Source of the DNA: Paenibacillus oenotherae | Lineage (GTDB): Bacteria > Bacillota > Bacilli > Paenibacillales > Paenibacillaceae | Length of the DNA: 64,000 nucleotides | Direction: 5' to 3' | Assembly: GCF_019443105.1 (NCBI RefSeq) | Contig: NZ_JAHZIJ010000001.1 | Span: 558,001 to 622,000, forward strand | Shown: piece by piece, positions 26,643-34,526 of the stretch | Position numbering within the stretch: the first letter of the stretch is position 1 | How the letters are laid out: each line of letters starts with the position of its first letter | Notes under the pieces: generated by a model | The model's database searches: none | What the model was told of the DNA's origin: nothing | Seen by the model: the letters and a program-made list of their open reading frames with translations, nothing else | Program-made: the position numbers and the translations under genes

Positions 26643-26674
26643 AAAAAGCCTAGTGAATATTCACTAGGCTTTCT
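26643..26674. terminator. Bidirectional terminator between ylaJ and ylaL
   Basis: A perfect palindrome GCCTAGTGAATATTCACTAGGC (22 bases, here split as GCCTAGTGAAT and ATTCACTAGGC) is flanked by A and T runs. It contains the ylaL stop codon (TAG). Confidence 0.85.
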
Positions 26675-27116
26675 TCATGGCGGCAAATACTTGCCCGTCC
26701 AGTTTCTCAGCGGCTCTCAAGTCATAAGTCTTCTCATACTGGGGCAGTGAGGACAAGCGTGCTCCGTAGAACATCGCATCGCGGATCACTTCAATCTCGA
26801 TGTCGAAGCATACAAGCTTGAAAGGCACATCCTCAAGCGCATCTGTAACGAGCTTTGCCTTGCCGTATACGGTCTGGACAGCAGACGGCGCAAATACGGT
26901 AACACTCACTGCTGCATTCGCTGTCATGTTCGCGCTTAGCCGTGAACGGCCGTCAATCGCGAAGCGGAGCGTAGAGTCATTCGGCGCATAAATCCACGAA
27001 ATAGCACTCGACGTTGGCGAGCCACTATCTGCATCGATCGTATGCAGGAGCACGAACGGTTCCTTCTGCAGTTGATTGAATACTTCTTCGGATAGTGTCG
27101 TGACGACTTCGGTCAT
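26664..27116 (-). CDS. ylaL: Pyridoxamine 5'-phosphate oxidase-family protein (YlaL-like)
   Basis: A 150 aa single-domain protein of the FMN-binding split-barrel (PNPOx-like) fold. Residues 15-80 (NQLQKEPFVLLHTIDADSGSPTSSAISWIYAP then LRFAIDGRSRLSANMTANAAVSVTVFAP) show the usual strand-turn pattern; VQTVYGKAKLV follows. True pyridoxine oxidase activity is not implied; such proteins may bind FMN, F420 or heme. The position next to ylaJ and ylaK matches B. subtilis ylaL. AGGAGGTCAGCGA precedes the ATG. Confidence 0.86.
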   Translation of the reverse strand: MTEVVTTLSEEVFNQLQKEPFVLLHTIDADSGSPTSSAISWIYAPNDSTLRFAIDGRSRLSANMTANAAVSVTVFAPSAVQTVYGKAKLVTDALEDVPFKLVCFDIEIEVIRDAMFYGARLSSLPQYEKTYDLRAAEKLDGQVFAAMKKA

Positions 27117-27162
27117 TCGCTGACCTCCTCGTGTACATGGTTATGAATGCTCCGATGGCTTC

Positions 27163-27171
27163 ATTATATCA
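27163..27171 (-). promoter_or_regulatory. Possible extended -10 promoter for ylaL
   Basis: The minus strand reads TGATATAAT (TGn plus TATAAT) about 50 bases before the ylaL start, inside the 79-bp gap after the LCP gene. No good -35 box was found, which is tolerable for an extended -10 element. Confidence 0.4.
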
Positions 27172-27195
27172 TAGCCGATGCCAATCGACCACAGG

Positions 27196-28245
27196 TCATT
27201 CCGCCAGTTTTGCTTGAAGCGCAGCTTTGGCAGCCTGCAGCTTGTCTTCATCCAGTCTGACATAAGGGCTTCTCCAAGTGCCCTCCAGCGGAATAAAGGT
27301 AATGTCGCTGCGGCTCATTCGGAAATAGGTAATCAGCATATTCTCAACTTCGCTAGCCGGAATATCCATCCGCATATTGTTGCCCACCGCTTCAAGAACA
27401 TTGAAAATATTCGTAACGCTGGAAACTGACTTAAGCTCATCGGCTATCGCGCCGATCACTTGGCTTTGCCGCTTGTTCCGGTCGAAGTCGCTGGACATGT
27501 TGCGTCCGTCATTCGATTTGCGGTAGCGGACAAAATCCAGCGCATCGTCTCCGCCAAGTGTATGGCGGCCCTTGGTCAAATTAATATTCGTACCATCCGC
27601 GTTATCAACATAGCGCATGTTCATATCAACATCCACTTCAACCCCGCCAAGCGCGTCGACAACATCGACAAACCCTTGGAAATTAATGGTGGCTGTATAA
27701 TCGATCGGAATATCGAAGTATTTGCCGAACATTTTGCGCAGATCCTGCTTCGCCTTCTGCTCGGCCGCTTTCTTGTTTAGTCCATCCTTCTTCGCACTAG
27801 CCAGGAAGTTTGCGTAATAAGCATTGGCCTTGCGGCTGTTGTAGCCATCCAGCTCGATCTTGGAATCTCGTGGAATGGATACAATCGTTGCCGTCTTCGT
27901 GTTGGGATTGAATGATGCAACCATCATAACATCCGTATTCAAACTTCCGGTTTCTTTCCTCGTATCAATGCCCATCAGCAGGAAGGTTACTCCTTTCACC
28001 TTAACCGACTGATCTTCGGGTATGACAATCTCCGGATCGGCATCTGATGTTATAACCTGCAGAGCATCCTTGGACTCCTTGTACAAGTATCCAAGATATC
28101 CGGCGACACCTACTAGCAGCAGAAGAAAGAACACCATAATTCGCCGGAACCAGCGGGACGGCTTCTTAGGTGCCTTGCCCGAACCACTTGTTCCCTTGGA
28201 GCTACGTGACGCGGATCTTGGCGGCAAAGAAGAGTTGTTGCTCAT
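27196..28245 (-). CDS. LytR-CpsA-Psr (LCP) family glycopolymer transferase
   Basis: LCP proteins attach anionic glycopolymers such as teichoic acids from a lipid carrier to peptidoglycan outside the membrane. The start at 28245 (MSNNSSLPPRS) has AAAGGTG at good spacing; a GTG three codons earlier is possible. The 349 aa protein has a basic cytoplasmic N-terminus, one membrane helix (IMVFFLLLLVGVAGYLGYLY), and the LCP domain with GVTFLLMGIDTRKETGSLNTDVMMVASF, IVSIPRDSKIEL, VDALGGVEVDVDMNM and LDFVRYRKSN. The Arg/Asp residues of these motifs bind the polyprenyl phosphate in the family. The upstream 90 aa gene ends 15 bases before it, so the two form an operon. Confidence 0.92.
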   Translation of the reverse strand: MSNNSSLPPRSASRSSKGTSGSGKAPKKPSRWFRRIMVFFLLLLVGVAGYLGYLYKESKDALQVITSDADPEIVIPEDQSVKVKGVTFLLMGIDTRKETGSLNTDVMMVASFNPNTKTATIVSIPRDSKIELDGYNSRKANAYYANFLASAKKDGLNKKAAEQKAKQDLRKMFGKYFDIPIDYTATINFQGFVDVVDALGGVEVDVDMNMRYVDNADGTNINLTKGRHTLGGDDALDFVRYRKSNDGRNMSSDFDRNKRQSQVIGAIADELKSVSSVTNIFNVLEAVGNNMRMDIPASEVENMLITYFRMSRSDITFIPLEGTWRSPYVRLDEDKLQAAKAALQAKLAE

Positions 28246-28260
28246 CACATTCACCTTTTG

Positions 28261-28533
28261 TCAATTATATTTCGGGTTCGCGTCAATGTCGCTGAGCAGC
28301 TGTTCACCCGCTTCGCGCGGGAACATCTGTACTTTGCTGCGCCCTTCCCGTTCGTAGCGGACATATATCATCGTATCGTCTACCTTATCTACCGCTACAT
28401 TCGCAAGACCATGATCCTCTGTTAATATCTGCAGAAAGAAATCACGGGTATCAATGGCGGCACCGTCATCAGGCCTTGCCTCTGCTACAATTTGAATCTG
28501 AAGCCAGTTGAACAATGCATCATCAAGCCGCAT
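28261..28533 (-). CDS. Hypothetical protein, 90 aa, upstream of LCP gene
   Basis: Not recognised. It starts MRLDDALFNWLQIQIV behind GAGGAGATGGCGC, which is acceptable. It is a small acidic soluble protein with a predicted alpha/beta pattern (helix 1-18, then ILTEDHGLANVAVDKVDDTMIYVRYEREGRSKVQMF) and no Cys, signal or membrane segment. The stop is 15 bases before the LCP start, so co-expression is expected. Its stop-to-start spacing and codon use support a real gene. Confidence 0.75.
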   Translation of the reverse strand: MRLDDALFNWLQIQIVAEARPDDGAAIDTRDFFLQILTEDHGLANVAVDKVDDTMIYVRYEREGRSKVQMFPREAGEQLLSDIDANPKYN

Positions 28534-28570
28534 GCGCCATCTCCTCGAGACATACTCCGGTATTTAAGAG

Positions 28571-28925
28571 CCCCGCTGCGCGTGCGGATCGTTCTTCCGA
28601 TCGCTGTTGTCCCTGGATTTCTTCATTCCATAACTGCTTCAGCAGTTGAAATCCAGGGACAAAGGCGAACGCTTCGCTTCTCCAGAACGATTCCGCCCGC
28701 TCCGCTTGGCTCCTATAGCGTCATACCCTCTTACACACAAAAAAACAACATCAAACTTTACAGTCTTAAAGTTTGAGCATACGCACGAACAAAGCGGAGG
28801 GTCGGAGGGATTCTGGAGAAACGGCAGTGCTCGCCTTTAAAGCCCGATTTCAACCTTTAATTACTTCTACAATGAAGAAATCGGGCTTTAACAGCGATCG
28901 TAAGAACCCTCCGACCCGGAGCGGG
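28571..28925. repeat. Inverted pair of a structured intergenic repeat (family A)
   Basis: This fills the 397-bp gap between the 90 aa gene and ylaH. A left copy (about 28571-28712) and an inverted right copy (about 28785-28925) share blocks: the outer arm at 28591-28608 against 28890-28907 (17 of 18 bases), TTCTCCAGAA at 28678-28687 against 28811-28820, and CTCCGCTT at 28700-28707 against 28791-28798. Each copy holds its own hairpin: 28608-28621 with 28648-28661, and 28837-28851 with 28877-28891. The two hairpins differ in sequence but both remain fully paired. At the centre CAAACTTTA and TAAAGTTTG (28752-28775) pair. Confidence 0.85.
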
Positions 28926-28930
28926 ATTGA

Positions 28931-29227
28931 TTACGTCGTTTTCGTGTTTTTCCCTCTGCCCTTCCACTTGTCGTAGATCTGGCGGCCGCGCAGCATGAGC
29001 ATCATCGCTACGGCGACGGACATGCACTGGATGATCGGCAGCTTGTCGATCTGCAGCACGAACAGCACGAATGCGCCAACAGCCATAACAAGGTGTACCA
29101 ATATTTCTTTAATAAGCGGCAGCCGCTGTACGCGGAATACCGCATTGAAGATATACATCGTCAAGCATAGGATCAAAATATACGAGATGATGGGGTGGGC
29201 CTGAAACCAATCCTGCACCTTGTTCAT
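28931..29227 (-). CDS. ylaH: YlaH-like membrane protein
   Basis: A 98 aa protein with three predicted membrane helices (IISYILILCLTMYIFNAVF, ILVHLVMAVGAFVLFVLQI, MSVAVAMMLMLRG) and a very basic C-terminal tail (KWKGRGKNTKT). Size, topology and location directly after typA match YlaH of B. subtilis (typA is ylaG there). Function is unknown. It starts with ATG at 29227, 24 bp after the typA stop, and likely shares its transcript. Confidence 0.87.
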   Translation of the reverse strand: MNKVQDWFQAHPIISYILILCLTMYIFNAVFRVQRLPLIKEILVHLVMAVGAFVLFVLQIDKLPIIQCMSVAVAMMLMLRGRQIYDKWKGRGKNTKTT

Positions 29228-29251
29228 CCTCCCTTCGTTGCTTCAAACAGC

Positions 29252-31096
29252 TTAAACGCCCGATTGAGCGGCCTGCTTGCGTTGTTTATCCGCACGCTCA
29301 CGCTCGCTCTTATTGAGCAGCTTCTTGCGCAAACGGATCGATTTTGGGGTAATTTCGCAATATTCATCATCATTCAAATACTCCAGCGCTTGCTCCAGGG
29401 AGAACAGGATCGGCGTTTTCAGACGAACAGTGTCATCCTTCGATGCAGAGCGAACGTTCGTAAGCTGCTTCTCCTTACAAATGTTGACGATAATATCGCT
29501 ATCGCGATTGTGCTCGCCGACAAGCATGCCTTCATAAATCTCTACGCCTGGCTCAAGGAACAGAATGCCGCGGTCCTCTACCCCCAGCATACCGTAGAAG
29601 GTAGATGTGCCGTTCTCGCTCGCCACGAGCACGCCTTGGTGACGGCCGCCGACGGAAGCGCCTGCAAGCGGGCCGTATTTGTCGAACGCATGGTTCATAA
29701 TGCCATAACCGCGGGTAAGCGTCAGGAATTGCGTGCGATAGCCAATCAAGCCCCGAGCCGGAATAATAAACTCCAGGCGGACTTGGCCTGTTCCGTTGTT
29801 GATCATATTGACCATCTCGGCTTTGCGCGAACCGAGACTTTCCATAACCGAACCCGTGCTCTCTTCCGGCACGTCGATCAGCAGCCGCTCGTATGGCTCC
29901 AGCTTGACGCCATCTTCTACTTTAATAATAACCTCAGGCTTGGAAACTTGAAGCTCGAAGCCTTCGCGGCGCATATTCTCAATCAGGATACTAAGGTGTA
30001 GCTCACCGCGTCCTGAGACGATGAACGCATCCGGGCTATCCGTTTCATCAACGCGCAGAGCAACATCCGTTTCAAGCTCCTTGAACAGACGCTCGCGCAG
30101 CTTCCGGGAGGTTACCCACTTGCCCTCGCGTCCTGCGAACGGACTGTTGTTAACGAGGAATGTCATTTGCAGTGTCGGCTCATCGATCTTCAGAACCGGC
30201 AGCGCTTCAGGGTTGGCCGGATCGGCAATGGTTTCTCCAATGTTGATCTCGCGGATACCTGCTATCGCAATAATATCGCCTGCTCCAGCCTGCTCAACTT
30301 CAACCCGCTTCAAACCCTGGAATCCGAACAGCTTCTCAATGCGCGCTTGCTTGGTCGCACCTTCACGCGTAATGACAGCTACGCTCTGGCCTTGACGGAT
30401 AATTCCGCGGTTAACGCGGCCGATCGCAATGCGGCCCATATATTCATTGTAATCAAGAAGAGTAACAAGGAATTGCAGCGATGCGTCCACATTCTCTGTC
30501 GGGGATGGGATATGGCTGACAATCGTTTCATACAGCGCATGCATGTCTGCGTCCTGCTTGTCAGGATCATAGCTGGATGTGCCCATAAGAGCAGATGCGT
30601 ATACAACGGGGAAATCAAGCTGCTCATCATTAGCGCCAAGCTCGATGAACAGATCCAGCACCTCGTCTACCACTTCGGATGGACGCGCGTTCGGACGGTC
30701 GATTTTGTTCAATACAACGATCGGGGTAAGCTGATGCTCAAGCGCCTTGCGAAGTACGAATTTGGTTTGCGGCATACAGCCTTCGAATGCATCGACGACC
30801 AGCAGCACCCCGTCAACCATCTTCATGATCCGTTCTACTTCTCCGCCGAAATCAGCATGTCCAGGCGTATCCACGATGTTGATCAAATAATCCTTGTACG
30901 TAATTGCTGTGTTCTTGGCCAAAATGGTAATACCGCGCTCCCGCTCCAGATCGTTGGAGTCCATCGCTCTCTCCTGAACAGCTTCATTGTCACGGTATGT
31001 GCCGGATTGCTGCAGCAGTTTGTCTACTAGCGTTGTTTTACCGTGGTCAACGTGCGCAATGATTGCGATATTACGTAAATTTTCTCTGGCTTGCAT
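29252..31096 (-). CDS. typA: Ribosome-associated GTPase TypA/BipA
   Basis: Translational GTPase of the EF-G superfamily that binds the 70S ribosome and helps large-subunit assembly and stress adaptation. The start at 31096 ([19 protein letters not shown]) gives 614 aa, close to B. subtilis TypA (612); a GTG six codons earlier lacks support. G1 is [10 protein letters not shown]2 lies near RGITI, G3 is [12 protein letters not shown], and G4 is [11 protein letters not shown]-like domains II, III and V follow, with [11 protein letters not shown] in the TypA-specific C-terminal region and a basic tail. Confidence 0.97.
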   Translation of the reverse strand: MQARENLRNIAIIAHVDHGKTTLVDKLLQQSGTYRDNEAVQERAMDSNDLERERGITILAKNTAITYKDYLINIVDTPGHADFGGEVERIMKMVDGVLLVVDAFEGCMPQTKFVLRKALEHQLTPIVVLNKIDRPNARPSEVVDEVLDLFIELGANDEQLDFPVVYASALMGTSSYDPDKQDADMHALYETIVSHIPSPTENVDASLQFLVTLLDYNEYMGRIAIGRVNRGIIRQGQSVAVITREGATKQARIEKLFGFQGLKRVEVEQAGAGDIIAIAGIREINIGETIADPANPEALPVLKIDEPTLQMTFLVNNSPFAGREGKWVTSRKLRERLFKELETDVALRVDETDSPDAFIVSGRGELHLSILIENMRREGFELQVSKPEVIIKVEDGVKLEPYERLLIDVPEESTGSVMESLGSRKAEMVNMINNGTGQVRLEFIIPARGLIGYRTQFLTLTRGYGIMNHAFDKYGPLAGASVGGRHQGVLVASENGTSTFYGMLGVEDRGILFLEPGVEIYEGMLVGEHNRDSDIIVNICKEKQLTNVRSASKDDTVRLKTPILFSLEQALEYLNDDEYCEITPKSIRLRKKLLNKSERERADKQRKQAAQSGV

Positions 31097-31155
31097 TGTA
31101 ATTATCCACTCCACTTATTTTATTGTTGTCTGATCCTTTGAACCTGTAAGCTTGG

Positions 31156-31641
31156 TCACCAGCGGGTGCGCCTTCCAGCCTTCACCAGCCACCCTCCTGC
31201 GACGATAAGCCCTACTGCAATGATGTACATTCCCCAACCCCAGAATACCATGATGACAAAGAAGGATACCGCAGTTAAAGCAAGTATGACAGCGGCAGTC
31301 AGCGGAAATTTCGGGTGTGACATTTCAAACAGATGATATTCATACAGCCCAAGCGCAACCCCCAAAATAAAAAAGGGCCACAAGACTGGCATATAGCTCC
31401 ATCCGAATGCAATGCAGAAGAAAAAGATTAAGGCGTTAATCGTTAGAATTGCGCCTGGAATCAGCATAAAAGCAGGCAGCAACCGGCCGAAAAACAGCAC
31501 ATGCATTAAAATACCGGGAATAAGCACGAAAAGCGGCCAGAAATTCGTTCCTATGAAAGCAAACAAGCCAAGCTTTCCAAGCAAAATGGCAGCGCCGACC
31601 GTCAGGAACAATAAGCCGACAGCATATTGGTTTTTCGACAT
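31156..31641 (-). CDS. LiaF/DUF5668-type transmembrane protein
   Basis: A 161 aa membrane protein starting at 31641 (MSKNQYAVGLLFLTVGAAILLG) behind GAAGGGAA. About five hydrophobic segments are present, the first with the pattern GLLFLTVGAAILLGKLGLF...FWPLFVLIPGI that is common in the N-terminal TM modules of LiaF-like and DUF5668 proteins. There is no soluble C-terminal domain. It may be a membrane accessory of an envelope stress sensor, but no such sensor is adjacent. The family label is by resemblance. Confidence 0.75.
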   Translation of the reverse strand: MSKNQYAVGLLFLTVGAAILLGKLGLFAFIGTNFWPLFVLIPGILMHVLFFGRLLPAFMLIPGAILTINALIFFFCIAFGWSYMPVLWPFFILGVALGLYEYHLFEMSHPKFPLTAAVILALTAVSFFVIMVFWGWGMYIIAVGLIVAGGWLVKAGRRTRW

Positions 31642-31729
31642 GCGAAAATTCCCTTCTCTCGACACTTTTTTATCATTACTAGTTTAAAGGAACGACGGAC
31701 AAAAAACCAGTGCCAACGAATATTTCCAC

Positions 31730-31773
31730 AAAAAAAATACCGCCCTTCATCTCTGAGGACGGAGAAGGGCGGC
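31730..31773 (-). terminator. Intrinsic terminator of the minus-strand TerC gene
   Basis: GCCGCCCTTC pairs with GAAGGGCGG around a 15-base loop (31740-31772), followed on the minus strand by TA and eight T residues. It overlaps the last codons of the gene. Confidence 0.85.
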
Positions 31774-32421
31774 AATAATGACGAGCGGTATGCATAAGAT
31801 CGGGATCGCATCCTGCAGCGTCGAATACGGTTGAAGCCACAATCTCAGCAATCCGGGATCATGCACGAGCATGCCTCCGGCCGCATAACCGAGCAAGCCT
31901 CCGCCCAAATAAACGAGAATCGGAAACCGGTGAAGCAGATTGCCCAGCAGGTGGCTGCCCCAAATAATCATCGGTATGCTGAGCGCAATGCCAAGCAATA
32001 TCAGGACAGGCTCGCCCTCCGCTACTGCGGCAATGGCCAGCACATTGTCAAGACTCATCACGAAGTCAGCAGCCACAATCGTGCGTATCGCGCCAACGAG
32101 CGAGCCTGATTTGCGAACATTATGGACGTCATCATTCCGCCCTGCGGAATCCTTGACCAGCTTCACTGCAATGAGGAATAGCAGCACCGCTCCCGCAGCC
32201 TGAAGGTAGGGAACCTCAAGCAGCGTTATTGCTACAAGCGTCAGCAGGCAGCGGAGCAGTACGGCTGCGGCAGTTCCCCACCAGACCGCCCTGCGGCGCT
32301 GGGCATGCGGAAGCTGCTGGCTGGCAAGCGCTATTACAATGGCATTATCCCCACTTAGCAGCACATTAATAAACACAATTTGGATAAATACGAGCAGATT
32401 GTCCAGTTGCTCCTCCTCCAT
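31747..32421 (-). CDS. TerC-family membrane protein
   Basis: A 224 aa polytopic membrane protein; start MEEEQLDNLLVF at 32421 (an ATG three codons earlier is equally possible). TerC family members with intact acidic motifs are linked to manganese or tellurite handling and metal insertion into exported enzymes. The two conserved motifs are present: NVLLSGDNAIVIALA near residue 20 and FVMSLDNVLAIAAVAEG near residue 115. The C-terminus is hydrophobic and ends in RPQR. It is transcribed divergently from a second TerC gene beginning at 32577. Confidence 0.9.
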   Translation of the reverse strand: MEEEQLDNLLVFIQIVFINVLLSGDNAIVIALASQQLPHAQRRRAVWWGTAAAVLLRCLLTLVAITLLEVPYLQAAGAVLLFLIAVKLVKDSAGRNDDVHNVRKSGSLVGAIRTIVAADFVMSLDNVLAIAAVAEGEPVLILLGIALSIPMIIWGSHLLGNLLHRFPILVYLGGGLLGYAAGGMLVHDPGLLRLWLQPYSTLQDAIPILCIPLVIIAALLRPQR

Positions 32422-32451
32422 TCGCGGCATTTGGTCTGCACAAACGAAAAA

Positions 32452-32533
32452 TACGCTTATCCAACTTGTATGTCCGAGCCTTCCCAGTTATGTTCGCATA
32501 TCCTTTACGAATTGTCGGACGCCAACAAGCGTA
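32452..32533. other. Dyad in the gap between divergent TerC genes
   Basis: TACGCTT (32452-32458) pairs with AAGCGTA (32527-32533), and inside it GTCCGA (32472-32477) pairs with TCGGAC (32515-32520). It occupies most of the 155-bp gap. It may be an operator for a common regulator or a leader RNA fold. I looked for a yybP-ykoY manganese riboswitch and did not find its conserved loops. Confidence 0.45.
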
Positions 32534-32576
32534 TGCATAAACTAGGCACGTACAAAGAGGAAGGAAGGGACACGCG

Positions 32577-33281
32577 ATGGAACTGCTATCCGTTGAATTT
32601 CTTTCGGCATTGATCACGATTGTGTTTATCGACCTTATACTTGCAGGCGACAATGCGATTGTCATCGGACTGGCAGCCAGAAATCTGCCGACCCATCAGC
32701 AGAAGAGCGCCGTGATCTGGGGAACCGTCGGCGCTGTCGGCATTCGGGCAATCGCTACAATTCTCGTCGTCTACCTGCTGGACATTCCTTGGCTGCTCAT
32801 GGTCGGCGGAATTCTGCTGCTCTGGATCGCCTACAAGCTGCTGGTCGATCAGAACGGGCATGACGACATCAAGCCGGGCAATACGCTGTGGGCTTCTATA
32901 CGGACGATTATCATAGCCGATGCCGCCATGGGCCTGGACAATGTCATTGCAGTGGCAGGAGCCGCTCATGGCGATTATCTGCTTGTTGTGCTTGGTCTCA
33001 TCATCAGCATTCCTATAGTCGTTTGGGGCAGCACGCTGTTCATTAAGGCCATCAACCGGCTGCCCTGGATTGTTTATCTGGGATCAGGAGTACTTGCATA
33101 TACCGCGGCCAAAATGATTACTCACGAGCCCAAGGTCGAGCATTTTTTCCAAAGCAGCCCCCTGTTCAAATGGTCCTTCATGATTCTTGTCGTCATTCTC
33201 GTTATCGTGGCCGGCCTCTGGAAGAACAGCATGCGCTTGCGTATGAATGCCAATAAAAAAAGCAGGGGAACCCATCAATGA
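32577..33281 (+). CDS. TerC-family (YjbE-type) membrane protein
   Basis: A 234 aa integral membrane protein behind AGGAAGGAAGGGA. Motifs DLILAGDNAIVIGLAARNLP (about residue 20) and DAAMGLDNVIAVAGAAHGD (about residue 120) are the acidic-rich helices that bind metal in the TerC family. Seven hydrophobic segments are visible and the C-terminus is basic. Members of this subgroup in Bacillus are predicted manganese exporters. The product resembles its divergent neighbour closely enough to suggest an old duplication. Its 3' end lies inside the terminator shared with thiI. Confidence 0.9.
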   Translation: MELLSVEFLSALITIVFIDLILAGDNAIVIGLAARNLPTHQQKSAVIWGTVGAVGIRAIATILVVYLLDIPWLLMVGGILLLWIAYKLLVDQNGHDDIKPGNTLWASIRTIIIADAAMGLDNVIAVAGAAHGDYLLVVLGLIISIPIVVWGSTLFIKAINRLPWIVYLGSGVLAYTAAKMITHEPKVEHFFQSSPLFKWSFMILVVILVIVAGLWKNSMRLRMNANKKSRGTHQ

Positions 33282-33301
33282 AGGGAATCCCTGCTTTATT
33301 G
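33255..33301. terminator. Bidirectional terminator between TerC gene and thiI
   Basis: AAAGCAGGG pairs with CCCTGCTTT (33259-33298) across a long loop, with A and T runs on each side. It overlaps the last codons of the plus-strand TerC gene. Confidence 0.7.
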
Positions 33302-33305
33302 CGCT

Positions 33306-34526
33306 TTAGAACCAATCGTCATTGCCCGCAGCTTCCGCCGTTGTCCTTGCGCCCGGCGTGATACTAATCGTCTCAATACCCGCAACGGCTTCTTCAATCA
33401 TCTTATCCAGATTCGGAATGCAAGCTTCGATCTTCTGAACAACCTTCAAATTCGGATTCGTTGTCGGGGACTTGGGAACAAAGAGCGTACAGCAATCCTC
33501 ATAAGGCAGGATTGAGGTTGCATAAGTCCCGATCTCTTCCGCTATGCGGATAATATCGTTCTTATCCATCATAATAAGCGGCCTGAGCAGCGGCAGCTCT
33601 GTTGATCGTCCGATCACGTTCATGCTTCCAAGCGTCTGGCTGGCCACCTGCCCCAGGCTGTCACCAGTCACGATGCCCAGCGCGGCAGACTGCTCGGCCA
33701 GCCTCTGCGCTATACGAAGCATCGACCTTCGCATAAGCGTTATAATGAGCGGCTCCTGATTGGATGATGCGAGCGCTGTTTGAATTTCCGTAAAGGATAC
33801 CATATGCAGCTTGATCGGAACTCCGCTGTAGTGAGCCAAGCGTCTCGTCAGCTCGATGACCTTCTCCTTGGCCTGCTCGCTTGTGAAGGGATAGCTGTGG
33901 AAGTGGACCGCTTCCAATTCCAGACCTTTGCGCATGGACAGATAGCCTGCCACCGGACTGTCGATCCCGCCGGACAGCAGCAGCATCGCTTTGCCGTTCG
34001 TCCCGTAGGGATATCCGCCCGCTCCCTCCACGACTTCGTTGAAAATATAAGTGCCTTCGGGCTGGATTTCGACCCGCAGCTCCACCTCAGGCTCTCTGAC
34101 ATTCACCTTCAGGTTCGGGCAAGCACGCAGCACATGCGAGCCCACCAAATGATTCATCTCGGGAGAATCGTAAGGAAAAGATTTGTCGACGCGGCGCACA
34201 GATACCTTGAACGTGACCGGCTCCTTGGGCAGCGAATGCATGAGCTCAAGCGCGGTTTCCCTGATCATTTCCAGATCGGACTCGATCCGCCTTACAGGAC
34301 TGAACGAATGAATGCCGAATACAAGCTTCAATTCCTTCGCAATCGTTTCGTATGGCGCTCCGTTCAATGTTATATAAAGCCGACCGTAAGTATGTGCAAC
34401 TGCCGCATCCGGGAAAGGAGCCAGTACCCCCTTAACCTTCTGCAGCATGCGTCTTTCGAATTGCCCCCGATTGCGTCCCTTTAATGTAAATTCGCCGAAA
34501 CGAATCAAGATCATATCTGCTTTCAT
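33306..34526 (-). CDS. thiI: tRNA 4-thiouridine synthase ThiI
   Basis: Uses persulfide sulfur and ATP to make 4-thiouridine at tRNA position 8; in some bacteria also serves thiamine thiazole synthesis. The 406 aa form lacks the C-terminal rhodanese domain of the E. coli enzyme, as in B. subtilis. An N-terminal ferredoxin-like and THUMP region (residues 1-165) precedes the PP-loop LLSGGIDSPVAG near residue 187, followed by TGDSLGQVASQT and a catalytic Cys candidate in YEDCCTLF. It overlaps the cysteine desulfurase gene by 4 bp (ATGA), its likely sulfur donor. Confidence 0.96.
   Translation of the reverse strand: MKADMILIRFGEFTLKGRNRGQFERRMLQKVKGVLAPFPDAAVAHTYGRLYITLNGAPYETIAKELKLVFGIHSFSPVRRIESDLEMIRETALELMHSLPKEPVTFKVSVRRVDKSFPYDSPEMNHLVGSHVLRACPNLKVNVREPEVELRVEIQPEGTYIFNEVVEGAGGYPYGTNGKAMLLLSGGIDSPVAGYLSMRKGLELEAVHFHSYPFTSEQAKEKVIELTRRLAHYSGVPIKLHMVSFTEIQTALASSNQEPLIITLMRRSMLRIAQRLAEQSAALGIVTGDSLGQVASQTLGSMNVIGRSTELPLLRPLIMMDKNDIIRIAEEIGTYATSILPYEDCCTLFVPKSPTTNPNLKVVQKIEACIPNLDKMIEEAVAGIETISITPGARTTAEAAGNDDWF

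Noticed and set aside
32430-32577. yybP-ykoY manganese riboswitch ahead of the TerC genes
   Set aside because: The conserved loop sequences of that riboswitch were not found on either strand.
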